This document shows, one piece after another, positions 1 to 8,533 of a stretch of 64,000 nt of DNA; the stretch's first letter is position 1; each line of letters starts with the position of its first letter. The position numbers and the translations under genes are program-made. The notes beneath the pieces are model-generated. The model made no database searches, was not told where the DNA came from, and saw nothing but the letters and a program-made list of their open reading frames with translations. Origin of the DNA: Devosia sp. (GTDB taxonomy: Bacteria; Pseudomonadota; Alphaproteobacteria; Rhizobiales; Devosiaceae); the NCBI RefSeq assembly GCF_024707125.1, contig NZ_JANQAH010000009.1, positions 124,001-188,000 of the forward strand, written 5' to 3'.

Positions 1-2
1 CC

Positions 3-641
3 TTGGGCTCCGTGAATTCCTTGCGCCTGCTGAGCACCCCACTGAACGACACCGGCCGCTTCCTCAAGCGAAGCTTCGACGTTGGGGCGGGAGCGTTGGC
101 CCTGCTTCTGCTTTCGCCTCTCCTGGTCGCGGTGGCGCTTACCATCCGCCTCACCAGCCCTGGCCCCGCGCTGTTCCGCCAAGAGCGTCGCGGTTTTAAT
201 GGCCGGAATTTCTACATCCTGAAATTCCGCTCCATGCGGGTGATGGAGAACGGCCGCAACATGCGCCAGGCCCAGGTCAATGATCCCCGCATCACACCGA
301 TCGGCCGTTTCATCCGCCGCACCAGCATCGATGAATTGCCCCAGCTCATCAATGTCCTGCGCGGCGAGATGAGCCTTGTGGGACCGCGTCCCCATGCCAT
401 CTCCCATGACGACGAGCTGTCGGGGAAATTTGAGCTTTACGCGCAGCGTCAGCGCATCAAGCCCGGCATTACCGGCTGGGCCCAGGTCAATGGCCATCGC
501 GGCGATACGTCTACGCAGGACAAGATCGAAGCGCGCACGCTGCATGATCTCTACTATGCGGAAAACTGGTCGATCCTGCTCGATTTCTGGATCGTGCTCC
601 TGACCATTTTCTCCCCGCGCACGCGGCAGAACGCCCACTGA
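3..641 (+). CDS. Undecaprenyl-phosphate sugar phosphotransferase (ExoY/WcaJ family), 5' end probably outside window
   Basis: Membrane-bound bacterial sugar transferase that would move a hexose-1-phosphate from a nucleotide sugar to undecaprenyl phosphate, the first step of exopolysaccharide repeat-unit assembly. One hydrophobic segment lies at about residues 27-50. Family motifs follow in order: QERRG (60-64), KFRSM (74-78), the acidic DELPQ (110-114) that carries the catalytic Asp-Glu pair, SLVGPRPH (124-131) and KPGITGWAQVNG (153-164). The open frame runs to the window edge and the first available start is a TTG at position 3. The N-terminus is therefore uncertain: it could be a short ExoY-type protein of about 210-230 residues or the tail of a longer WcaJ-type enzyme. 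The next gene is also polysaccharide-related, so an exopolysaccharide locus lies to the left. Confidence 0.85.
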   Translation: MGSVNSLRLLSTPLNDTGRFLKRSFDVGAGALALLLLSPLLVAVALTIRLTSPGPALFRQERRGFNGRNFYILKFRSMRVMENGRNMRQAQVNDPRITPIGRFIRRTSIDELPQLINVLRGEMSLVGPRPHAISHDDELSGKFELYAQRQRIKPGITGWAQVNGHRGDTSTQDKIEARTLHDLYYAENWSILLDFWIVLLTIFSPRTRQNAH

Positions 642-725
642 TCGAGAGGTCACACTTGCATTTTGCAGGTGGATTTGGGGAATATTAACCACGTTGCGTC
701 ATCGTGTTTCCGAACGGAAATGGCG

Positions 726-2459
726 ATGACCAACAAAATCATGCAGCAGGCTACGCCCCTGATTGAAGGGGGCAAGTTCCTCGTGGCGCTGGCGCCGCGC
801 CTGCCGCGCATGGCTGGTGCGACGGCCGTGCTCATGTTCATCGCCTTCGCCGCCATTCAGTTCACCCCGCAGACGTTTGAGGCGAGCCTCGCGCTGCGTG
901 TGCCGGTCGGCAGCGAGCCGGCCCTTGAAGCGGCAAAACTGACCGACCAACAGTATCTGGGCGACGTCGTTTCCCGGCTGACACCCGATATTGTCGCCGA
1001 ACTGCGCGGCGATGGCAGCGGGGTACTCGACACGACGGCATTGTTGAGCAAGCGCCTTACGCTCAAGCCGGATGCTGGTGGCACCAGGCTTGAACTTTCG
1101 GCCAAAGCCGGAACGCCGGCGCGGGCAAAGGCCATCGTCGCCGCGATCGCGGAAAGCTATGTGACCCTGGCTGGACTGCCGCCCGCGCTGTCCGAGGCCC
1201 AGCCGGAAAAAGCGGCATCGGCGGCACCAGAAACCATTCCGCCCGGTATTCCCGGCAATGACGACCAGACCCAGTTGCTGCAGAAAAAGCTGAGCCTAGC
1301 CTGGGAAGACCGGATCAGGCTTGAAAGCCGCGCGCAGCGCATCCAGTCCCTTGTTGCCGATGGCAATTATGCCATGCTGGCGCTCGATGCCGAAAACCTG
1401 CCCAGTCTTGGCCGGCAGATTGACGAACTGGCAATGCTCGAAGTCGAACGCGACAAGCTGGCGGTCGACCTCCTGCCCAACCACCCGCGCATGCGCGTAC
1501 TGCTCGAAGAGATCGATCAGCTTTCTGCCGGCCTCGATGAGGGCATGCAGCAGCTGGCCAGCCTCGTCATCGCCGACCGCGATGCGGCGCGTCGCCTCGA
1601 AGACGGGCTACGCGACGAGCTTATCGCCGCCACGACGCCAGTTGTGGCCGATGCCAGCGTGACGACCGGCGCCATTGGCGATCGGCCGGAACCCAAGGTA
1701 ACCGCCCTTCCCCGTCCAGTCCGGACTGATCTGGTTCTGGCCCTTTCGGGCGGCCTCGCCTTTTTTGGCCAGATCGGTCTTTTTGCCTTTTTGCGCTCAC
1801 GTCAACGGGCATCGGACGCCATCGAAGAAGCCGAACTCGCTATCGAGCCGGAAGACGATCAGGCCTATGCGCCGGTCGAAGAGCCGGAGTTCGCCGACGC
1901 GAGCGCTGAGAACTGGCTCGATGCGCCGGACGCACCCGACGTCAACATGGAAGCGGACGAGCCTCCTGCGCCGGATACCATCAATCCGGTAGCTGAAGAG
2001 GAGACCGCCGTAGCCCCACCCCCGGCGACCGCCAAAGGGTTGGACGATGTCCGTATCGTGGCCATTCGCTGCCGGGGCGATATGGGCGCTGCGGCGCGCC
2101 GGCTGCTCGGTCAATATGAGCGGCAAGGCAAGCGCGTGGTTCTCGTGGATGCCGCCAGCCGCCACCGCGGACGCGCGGCTGGTATCAGCGATCTCTCGCA
2201 AGGTCTTGCGTCCTTTGCGGACATTATCCACGGCAGCGGATCGCACGAAGCCGCTCTCGTGCCCTGGGGCCGGCAGGCACAGCTCGATCCCGGTGCCAAA
2301 TCCGTCCGCATCCTCATTCAGGCGCTGGCCGAACTCTATGACGTGGTCATCCTGACGCTCGACAGCGACAACCTCATAGCGTGTAAACCGCTACTCGCTT
2401 TGGCGGATCTTGCCGTGGATGCAGCGGATATTCCCGGTCCGACCAGGGCTGCCGCCTAG
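726..2459 (+). CDS. Wzz/BY-kinase-like polysaccharide co-polymerase with degenerate C-terminal nucleotide-binding domain
   Basis: Inner-membrane chain-length determinant-like protein. A first membrane segment (about residues 30-47) is followed by a periplasmic region with coiled-coil character, a second membrane segment at about 334-355, an acidic Pro/Glu-rich linker, and from about residue 440 a domain laid out like a bacterial tyrosine kinase (RVVLVDAASRHRG, then LYDVVILTLDS). The Walker A loop expected before the first of these is replaced by RCRGDMGAAAR, without the Gly-Lys-Ser/Thr core, and there is no tyrosine cluster at the C-terminus. ATP binding is therefore doubtful. I chose ATG 726 because GGAA sits six bases upstream. 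ATG 720 and TTG 663 are possible. The stop overlaps that of the convergent dehydrogenase gene in one CTAG. Confidence 0.7.
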   Translation: MTNKIMQQATPLIEGGKFLVALAPRLPRMAGATAVLMFIAFAAIQFTPQTFEASLALRVPVGSEPALEAAKLTDQQYLGDVVSRLTPDIVAELRGDGSGVLDTTALLSKRLTLKPDAGGTRLELSAKAGTPARAKAIVAAIAESYVTLAGLPPALSEAQPEKAASAAPETIPPGIPGNDDQTQLLQKKLSLAWEDRIRLESRAQRIQSLVADGNYAMLALDAENLPSLGRQIDELAMLEVERDKLAVDLLPNHPRMRVLLEEIDQLSAGLDEGMQQLASLVIADRDAARRLEDGLRDELIAATTPVVADASVTTGAIGDRPEPKVTALPRPVRTDLVLALSGGLAFFGQIGLFAFLRSRQRASDAIEEAELAIEPEDDQAYAPVEEPEFADASAENWLDAPDAPDVNMEADEPPAPDTINPVAEEETAVAPPPATAKGLDDVRIVAIRCRGDMGAAARRLLGQYERQGKRVVLVDAASRHRGRAAGISDLSQGLASFADIIHGSGSHEAALVPWGRQAQLDPGAKSVRILIQALAELYDVVILTLDSDNLIACKPLLALADLAVDAADIPGPTRAAA

Positions 2460-3883
2460 CCGAACATCAGGTGCCTGATCTGGGTGTAGTCGAGCAGCGA
2501 CTGCATGGAGAGGTCGGAGCCGTAGCCGGAATTCTTCATGCCGCCATGCGGCATTTCCGTTGCCATGACGCCGTGGGTATTGAGCCAGGTGACGCCATAT
2601 TCGAGCGCATCGGCCATGGCCAGAGCCTGTTCGGCATTGCGGGACCAGACCGAAGAGCCAAGGCCATATTCGGAAGCATTGGCCCAATCGACGGCGGTCT
2701 GGATGGTGTCGAAGGGCGTGATGCTGACGACGGGACCAAAGACTTCCTTCTGCACGATCTCGGCCACGATGGGCGCGGCGACGAGCGTCGGGGCGAAGAA
2801 GAAACCATCCTGGTCCGCGGCGCGGCCTTGCATGACGTCGGCGCCACTACTTTTGGCGCGATCGACAAACCCCGCCACGCGCTCGCGCTGCCGCGCACTG
2901 ATCACGGGGCCGAATTCGACATCACCGCGTTCGGGCTTTCCATAGACGAGCGAGCCAACCATGGTTTCAAGCCGGTCGGTCAGTGACTCGGCAATGCTCT
3001 TGTCGGCAAAGATGCGGCAGGCGGCTGTGCAGTCCTGTCCGGCATTGTAAAAGCTCGCCTCACGCAAGGTTTCGACCAGCTTGTCGAGATCGGCATCGGC
3101 CGCGACGATAACAGGCGCCTTGCCGCCGAGCTCAAGATGGGTGCGCTTGATCATCGGCCCAGCAGCGGCTTGCAGCACGGCACGACCGGTGCGCACGTCG
3201 CCGGTCAGCGAGATCATCCGCACCAGATCATGCGAAATCAGCTTTTGGCCGACATCGGGTCCATTACCGCAGATGATGTTGATGACGCCGGGCGGCAGCA
3301 CCTCGGCGAAAATCTTGCCCAGCGCGAGCAGGCTCAGCGGGGTCAGTTCCGAGGGTTTTATGACCACGGTATTCCCTGCCGCGATGGCCGGTGCGATTTT
3401 CCAGGCGGCCATGAGCAGCGGATAGTTCCAGGGCGCGATCTGGGCGATTACCCCGATGGGGTCGCGGCGCACGAGGCTCAGGCGATTGGGCGAGCGGTAA
3501 TTGCCCGCTGCGGGGGCGGGCATATTGCGCACCGCCGTCGCAAAGAAGCGGAAGACATCGACGACATTGCCGATTTCCCCGCCCTGCGCGTAGCGCAGCG
3601 GCTTGCCGGCATTGCGCGATTCAATTGTCCCGAGCGCTTCGGCCGAGGCCTCGATCTTTTCCGCAATAGCCAGCAAGGCCGCGCTGCGTTCGCGCGGCGT
3701 GGTTTTGGACCAGATGGCGAAGGCCTTATGTGCCGCACGGACAGCGAGATCGACTTGATCGGGGCTGGCCGAAGCCACCTGGGCGAGCATGATCCCAAGC
3801 GCGGGCTCAAATACTGTTTCCATCGCGCCCTGACCGGCAACGAAATCGCCATTGATGAACAGACGCGTTTCGAAAGCGGTCAT
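2456..3883 (-). CDS. Aldehyde dehydrogenase, gamma-aminobutyraldehyde type (PatD/PuuC-like)
   Basis: NAD(P)-dependent aldehyde dehydrogenase of 475 residues, the usual family length. Visible active-site elements are PWN (151-153), the cofactor-binding stretch around 170-180, general base Glu251 in LELGGKAP, and nucleophile Cys285 in NAGQDC. The QDC context resembles YdcW/PatD gamma-aminobutyraldehyde dehydrogenases rather than betaine aldehyde enzymes. It overlaps the upstream glutamyl-GABA hydrolase gene by ATGA and faces puuA-puuB, so oxidation of gamma-aminobutyraldehyde or its gamma-glutamyl form in putrescine breakdown is the likely role. Substrate is inferred from context, and the alternatives are other omega-amino aldehydes. 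Confidence 0.85.
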   Translation of the reverse strand: MTAFETRLFINGDFVAGQGAMETVFEPALGIMLAQVASASPDQVDLAVRAAHKAFAIWSKTTPRERSAALLAIAEKIEASAEALGTIESRNAGKPLRYAQGGEIGNVVDVFRFFATAVRNMPAPAAGNYRSPNRLSLVRRDPIGVIAQIAPWNYPLLMAAWKIAPAIAAGNTVVIKPSELTPLSLLALGKIFAEVLPPGVINIICGNGPDVGQKLISHDLVRMISLTGDVRTGRAVLQAAAGPMIKRTHLELGGKAPVIVAADADLDKLVETLREASFYNAGQDCTAACRIFADKSIAESLTDRLETMVGSLVYGKPERGDVEFGPVISARQRERVAGFVDRAKSSGADVMQGRAADQDGFFFAPTLVAAPIVAEIVQKEVFGPVVSITPFDTIQTAVDWANASEYGLGSSVWSRNAEQALAMADALEYGVTWLNTHGVMATEMPHGGMKNSGYGSDLSMQSLLDYTQIRHLMFG

Positions 3884-4647
3884 GCATTTTTCTCCAACTG
3901 AGCCGCCGGCAGATAATCGGCACGCGCCGCTTCGCCGAGATAGTTCCAGAATGCCAGGTCATGCGCCCGCCCTTCGGGGCGCCATTCGGGGTGCCACTGC
4001 ACGGCAAAGACCGGCGCCGTCGTACCGGTTGCGGAAATGGCCTCTATGACCCCTTCGGGGCCGGTGGCGTTGACCGCCAGCCCATCGCCCAAGCGGTCGA
4101 TGGCCTGATAGTGGACGCTGTTGACCTCAAGAGCCTCGCTGCCCGAGAAGCGCTGCAGCATGCTGCCGGCCACCACTTCGACCTTGTGACCATAGCCAAA
4201 GGTGTCGCCGAGATCCGCCTCGGCAGGCGCATGGTGTTTTTGCGCGAGATCGGCCGCCCGCAGATCGCGAAGGGTTCCGCCGAGGGCCACATTGATTTCC
4301 TGCAAGCCGCGGCAGATGCCGAAGACCGGTTTGCCGGCGTCGATAGCCGCGCGGATCAGCGCATGGCCGAAGAGATCGCGACCGTGGTCGGTCGGCGCCT
4401 GCGCCGGTGCCGAAGAACCATAGCGGACAGGTTCGATATTGGAGCCGCTGCCGGTGAGCAGCAGGGCATCGAGCCGCCCGACGATTTCGGCCGCATTGGC
4501 CTCCGCCTGGTTGGTCGGGATGATGACGGGAACCGCGTTGGCGAGCCGCTCGACACCCTCGAGATAGCGATGCTTGACCGCCTGGGCGGGCTCACCCTCG
4601 ACCTGACGCTCGCAGGCGATGACGCCGATAAGAGGCCGTTGCTGCAT
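3880..4647 (-). CDS. puuD: Gamma-glutamyl-gamma-aminobutyrate hydrolase (PuuD-like)
   Basis: Class I glutamine-amidotransferase-like hydrolase that would split gamma-glutamyl-GABA into glutamate and GABA, the last step of the glutamylated putrescine route. The protein has 255 residues, typical for PuuD. The nucleophile is Cys112 in FGICRGLQEIN, and the catalytic His219 and Glu221 lie in QWHPEW. It is first in a two-gene minus-strand unit and shares an ATGA overlap with the aldehyde dehydrogenase gene. The 102-bp gap to puuA is short and must hold divergent promoters, in which I see no obvious operator. No putrescine-responsive regulator such as puuR is in the window. Confidence 0.88.
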   Translation of the reverse strand: MQQRPLIGVIACERQVEGEPAQAVKHRYLEGVERLANAVPVIIPTNQAEANAAEIVGRLDALLLTGSGSNIEPVRYGSSAPAQAPTDHGRDLFGHALIRAAIDAGKPVFGICRGLQEINVALGGTLRDLRAADLAQKHHAPAEADLGDTFGYGHKVEVVAGSMLQRFSGSEALEVNSVHYQAIDRLGDGLAVNATGPEGVIEAISATGTTAPVFAVQWHPEWRPEGRAHDLAFWNYLGEAARADYLPAAQLEKNA

Positions 4648-4749
4648 GATTTTCTTTCAACCCCGGCGAAAATGCCTTGCTGCCTTCCCCTCGGGTGAAG
4701 GCTCCTGCTAGGGTAACGCTGGAACGCACCAAAAGTCGACGGACGAGGC

Positions 4750-6111
4750 ATGAGCATCGAAGCGACAGTGAATACCGACATCGTAAGTTGGCTCGAACAG
4801 AACCCGCAGATCGAAGTGCTGCACACGGCTGTGTGCGACCTTAACGGCATCATGCGGGGCAAGCGCATCCCCATCGACCAGGCCCGACGGATCGGCGAAA
4901 ATGGCATCCGCATGCCGTTGTCCATCGTCGGGGTGGACGTGTGGGGCGAGGATATCGTGGGCAATCCCATGGTCTATTCGAGCGGCGACGTCGACGGCAT
5001 CTGTAGCCCGACCGGCCGCGGCGCCCTGCCGATCAACTGGACGACGCGCCCGAGCGCCATGATCCCGCTCTGGCTGTTCCAGGACACGCGTACCCCTTTC
5101 CTCGGCGATCCGCGTCAGGCGCTCGCCCATGTGCTGCGGCGCTATTCCGAGATCGGCCTCAAGCCGGTGGTTGCTACCGAGCTTGAATTCTATCTCGTCG
5201 ATCCCGACGCCGATTCAGCCACACCGCCGATTTCGCCGTATACGGGAAAACGTCTCGATTCCGACGCCATTCTCTCGCTCGACGAGCTGGAGGATTTTGG
5301 CGAGTTTTTCCGCGACGTTTATCTGCAATGCGAGCAGCAGAACGTGCCGGCCGATACGGCCGTGGCCGAAAACGGCGTCGGCCAGTTCGAGATCAATCTG
5401 CTGCACACCGACGGATTGAAGGCCGCCGATGACGCGGTGCTGTTCAAACGCATCGTCAAGGGCGTGGCGCGCAAGCACAAACTCGTCGCGACCTTTATGG
5501 CAAAACCCTATGGCATGCGTTCGGGCAATGGCTTTCACGTGCATTTCAGCCTCAATGACGCGGCGGGCAACAACGTTTTCGATGACGGCACCGAGACCGG
5601 TTCGGACGTGATGCTGCATGCCGTTGGCGGGCTCCTGGCCGGCATGGCGGAATCAACGCTCCTCTTTGCGCCGCATTTCAATTCCTATCGGCGCCTGCGG
5701 CCTGACACACATGCGCCGAGCGCGATTTCCTGGGGCTATGAGAACCGCACCACGGCCCTGCGCATCCCCGGCGGCAATCCCAAGGCGCGCCGCATCGAGC
5801 ATCGCGTTGCCGGGGCCGATGCCAATCCCTATCTCGTGCTCGCCGGCATTTTGGGCGCGGCCCTCGTCGGTATCGAGGATAGCCTCAAACCGCCAAAACC
5901 TTTCAAGGGTCGCGCCTATTCCGAGCGCCTGCCGAAACTGCCGGCCGACTGGGCCTCGGCGGTCAACGCCTTTGAAGACGGCGACATGATCCCGCGCATT
6001 TTCGATACGACGCTGCATTCCATGTTCGTCGCCTGCAAACGGCAGGAGATCGCCGGCTTTGCCTCGCAGGTGACCGATCTCGAATTCTCGGCCTATCTCG
6101 AGGTGGTGTGA
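4750..6111 (+). CDS. puuA: Glutamine-synthetase-family gamma-glutamylputrescine synthetase
   Basis: ATP-dependent ligase of the glutamine synthetase fold, 453 residues. It would join glutamate to putrescine in the first step of the Puu pathway. The N-terminal beta-grasp part is followed by the catalytic domain with metal-binding stretches (ELEFYLVD, GVGQFEINL), the ATP-site run FMAKPYGMRSGNGFHVHFS, and the arginine-containing ENRTTALRIPGG. It is shorter than type I GlnA and lacks the adenylylation-site region, as in PuuA/FliC-type paralogs. A start at 4750 leaves a GACGAGGC stretch just upstream. The stop overlaps the next start (TGATG), so puuA and puuB are translationally coupled. Related GS paralogs act on other amines, so putrescine specificity rests on the neighbours. 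Confidence 0.85.
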   Translation: MSIEATVNTDIVSWLEQNPQIEVLHTAVCDLNGIMRGKRIPIDQARRIGENGIRMPLSIVGVDVWGEDIVGNPMVYSSGDVDGICSPTGRGALPINWTTRPSAMIPLWLFQDTRTPFLGDPRQALAHVLRRYSEIGLKPVVATELEFYLVDPDADSATPPISPYTGKRLDSDAILSLDELEDFGEFFRDVYLQCEQQNVPADTAVAENGVGQFEINLLHTDGLKAADDAVLFKRIVKGVARKHKLVATFMAKPYGMRSGNGFHVHFSLNDAAGNNVFDDGTETGSDVMLHAVGGLLAGMAESTLLFAPHFNSYRRLRPDTHAPSAISWGYENRTTALRIPGGNPKARRIEHRVAGADANPYLVLAGILGAALVGIEDSLKPPKPFKGRAYSERLPKLPADWASAVNAFEDGDMIPRIFDTTLHSMFVACKRQEIAGFASQVTDLEFSAYLEVV

Positions 6112-7412
6112 TGGCCGAAGTTCCGAATGCCAATTCGCCCTATCCGCCGAGCTATTATGCAGCTTCGCGCAACATCATCCGTGAGACAAAGAAACTCGAA
6201 GGCGAGGTGACCGCCGATATCGTCGTCGTCGGCGCCGGTTATTCGGGCATGTCGACGGCCATTCACCTGGCCGAGAGCGGATTGAAGGTCGTCGTCGTTG
6301 AAGCCGCCGAAGTCGGCTGGGGCGCGTCGGGGCGCAATGGCGGGCAGGTGGTCAACGGGCTCAATGCCAGCCTTGCCACCATCGGCAAGCGCTATGGCGA
6401 AAAGACAGCCAATTTTGTCGGCGGTCTCGTGCAGGAAGGCGCCGGGATCATCTATGACTGGGTGGCGCGCTACGGCATCGAGTGCGACCTCAAGCGCGGC
6501 AATATCTATGCTGCCTATACAGAACAGCACATGCGCGATCTCGAGGCCAAGAAGGCCCTATGGCAGAGCCATGGCATGGACGATCACGAACTGCTCGACC
6601 GCGAGGCGGTCCGCAAGCATATCGGCTCGGACGTCTATGCCGGCGGCATGATCGATCATTCCGGCGCGCATATGCATCCGCTCAACCTTGTGCTCGGCGA
6701 AGCCAAGGCATTTGAGGGGCTGGGCGGGGTCATTTATGAGCATTCCCCGGTGACCAAGGTCAGCCAGAGCGCGGACAGCGCCGTGGTGGAGACCGCCGCT
6801 GGCCGGGTGACGGCCAAGACCGCCGTCGTCTGCGGCAATGCGTATCTGGGCAATGTCGTGCCCCAGCTCACCGCCCGCGTCATGCCGGTTTCGACCCAGA
6901 TGATGGCGACAGCCCCGCTCGGCAGGGAACGCGCCGAGGCACTGCTCCCCACCGGCATGTGCGTCGAAGACGTGCGCTACATTCTCGATTATTTCCGCAT
7001 CAGCGCCGACTATCGCCTGATCTTTGGCGGCGGCGTCGTCTATGGCGGCACCGACCCGGCGGACGTGGTGGCAAAGCTGCGGCCGAACATGGAAAAGGTA
7101 TTTCCCCAGCTCAAGGGAGAGCGCGTGGACTTCGCCTGGAGCGGCAATTTCGCGCTCTCGTTCTCACGCGTGCCGCAGATGGGGCGCCTGGGCAATCGCA
7201 TCTATTTCGCCCATGGCTATTCGGGCCATGGCGTCACCGGCTCGCACCTTTTCGGGCGCATTCTCTCCGAAGCCATCAAGGGCGATTTCACCCGCTTCGC
7301 CGTCTTTGCCGACTTGCCCTGGATTCCGTTCCCCGGCGGGCGCCTGTTCCGCGCGCAATATTCGACGATCGGCTCGTGGTGGTACGAGTTCAAGGACCGG
7401 TTTGGGCTCTAG
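6111..7412 (+). CDS. puuB: FAD-dependent gamma-glutamylputrescine oxidase (DAO family)
   Basis: FAD-dependent amine oxidoreductase of the DAO superfamily, 433 residues from ATG 6111 (a GTG at 6108 is also in frame). The dinucleotide-binding motif GAGYSG is at residues 41-46, followed by the conserved WGASGRNGGQV. Near the C-terminus GYSGHGVT matches the second FAD-contact region of this family. It would oxidise gamma-glutamylputrescine to the gamma-glutamyl aldehyde with release of ammonia and hydrogen peroxide, feeding the divergent dehydrogenase and PuuD. The gene overlaps puuA. Its TAG stop shares a CTAG palindrome with the stop of the convergent mrpG remnant. Confidence 0.87.
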   Translation: MAEVPNANSPYPPSYYAASRNIIRETKKLEGEVTADIVVVGAGYSGMSTAIHLAESGLKVVVVEAAEVGWGASGRNGGQVVNGLNASLATIGKRYGEKTANFVGGLVQEGAGIIYDWVARYGIECDLKRGNIYAAYTEQHMRDLEAKKALWQSHGMDDHELLDREAVRKHIGSDVYAGGMIDHSGAHMHPLNLVLGEAKAFEGLGGVIYEHSPVTKVSQSADSAVVETAAGRVTAKTAVVCGNAYLGNVVPQLTARVMPVSTQMMATAPLGRERAEALLPTGMCVEDVRYILDYFRISADYRLIFGGGVVYGGTDPADVVAKLRPNMEKVFPQLKGERVDFAWSGNFALSFSRVPQMGRLGNRIYFAHGYSGHGVTGSHLFGRILSEAIKGDFTRFAVFADLPWIPFPGGRLFRAQYSTIGSWWYEFKDRFGL

Positions 7413-7773
7413 GGGGAGGCTGAAGTCTCGGTCTTTTCCGGCCGCTGGGGCACGCCGGCATTACCCTCGACGCGATCGCGGAACAAGGTGGCGCGCGCCA
7501 AGAGCATCAGTGTCACCGGCGTCGTCAGCGTCACGAAGAGGAAGATGACCAGCTCGTGCACCACCAGCCGCTCGCGCGTCACGGTGAAATAGATGGCGGA
7601 GGCGAGAAGGATCAGCCCGCCCCCATGCTGGTGCCCATGGTTGGGCCGTGGATGCGCAGGTAAAAGCTCTTGAGGCGAATGAGGCCGAAGCAGCCGGCCA
7701 TGGTCAGCAAGGCGCCGAGCACCACGAATGCCGAGACGAGGATCGAGAGCCAGAGCGGCAGATCTGATATCAT
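7409..7773 (-). pseudogene. mrpG: mrpG (Na+/H+ antiporter subunit G), interrupted by a one-base frameshift
   Basis: The frame opens at ATG 7773 (MISDLPLWLSI, then LRIHGPTMGTSMG) and stops at 7612-7614 after 53 residues. Downstream, another frame continues the family sequence without a gap (LILLASAIYFTVTRERL, then VVHELVIFLFVTLTTP) to a stop at 7409-7411. Adding one base to the five-C run at 7620-7624 restores a single 121-residue protein, the normal size for MrpG/MnhG/PhaG with three membrane segments. Either the run lost a base in this lineage or the sequence has a homopolymer error. The gene is last in the mrp operon, overlaps mrpF by ATGA, and shares its CTAG stop with puuB. Confidence 0.8.
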
Positions 7774-8051
7774 TCGATCACCTCGCCGCGCATGAGGAAC
7801 TTTGCCAGCGCCACGGTGCCGACAAAACCCAAGAGGCCCATGAGCATGGCCAATTCGAAATAGACCTGCGAATTGGTGCGAATACCAAGCGTGATCAGCA
7901 GCAAGAGCGCGACGACATAGAGCGCGTCGAGGGCGAGGATACGATCCTGCGCGCGGGGGCCGACGACCATGCGGTAGAGCGTTGCCAGCATGCCCAAGCC
8001 GAGCATGATCTGGGCTGCCAGCAGGCTCCATTCGAGGATGGCTACGCTCAT
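7770..8051 (-). CDS. mrpF: Na+/H+ antiporter subunit MrpF
   Basis: Small inner-membrane subunit of the Mrp (Mnh/Pha) multi-subunit cation/proton antiporter. It has 93 residues with three predicted membrane segments, and the loop MVVGPRAQDRILALDAL is the characteristic family signature. ATGA overlaps link it to mrpE upstream and mrpG downstream. The complex exchanges cytoplasmic Na+ or K+ for protons and supports growth at alkaline pH or high salt. This subunit is usually essential for complex assembly. Confidence 0.93.
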   Translation of the reverse strand: MSVAILEWSLLAAQIMLGLGMLATLYRMVVGPRAQDRILALDALYVVALLLLITLGIRTNSQVYFELAMLMGLLGFVGTVALAKFLMRGEVIE

Positions 8052-8533
8052 GGGAAAATCTCCAGCAACAGGGCCTCGTAGCGCTTCTTGACCGTGGCCA
8101 CCCAGGCGTCTTCGTCAACGAGATCGAAGACATGGATGAGAACGGTGCTGCGCTCGCGGTCATATTCGAGCCAGGCGCTGCCCGGCGTCGCGGTCAGGAT
8201 CACGGCAAGAATGGCCAAAGCGAAGGGATTTTTGAGGGTCAGGTCCATCTCGATGAACCCGGCCGTCGGGTTGGGGCGCGGATGGAACAGCACCGACATG
8301 ACCGCCAGGTTCGAGCGTATGATGTCGAGCCCGGCGACGACGATGAGTTGGATGAATTTCAGCGGTCGCCGAATGGTGATGCGTTCCGGGATGATGGCAC
8401 TCGCGGCCATGGAGACGGCAATGGCGATCACGCCACCGAAGAGGATGTGTCCCAGGCCCGCCGATTGCTGCAGGACCAGCCAGAGAACGAGCAGGAAACC
8501 GGCCAGGACCGGATGCGGCAGGAGACGTCTCAT
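8048..8533 (-). CDS. mrpE: Na+/H+ antiporter subunit MrpE
   Basis: Inner-membrane Mrp subunit of 161 residues from ATG 8533 (MRRLLPHPVLAG). A longer frame exists upstream but lies inside mrpD. Two or three N-terminal membrane segments are followed by a soluble tail with the family signature LKNPFALAILAVILTATPGSAW and then VLIHVFDL, as in MnhE/PhaE. ATGA overlaps connect it to mrpD and mrpF. MrpE is thought to help complex stability more than ion translocation. Confidence 0.93.
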   Translation of the reverse strand: MRRLLPHPVLAGFLLVLWLVLQQSAGLGHILFGGVIAIAVSMAASAIIPERITIRRPLKFIQLIVVAGLDIIRSNLAVMSVLFHPRPNPTAGFIEMDLTLKNPFALAILAVILTATPGSAWLEYDRERSTVLIHVFDLVDEDAWVATVKKRYEALLLEIFP

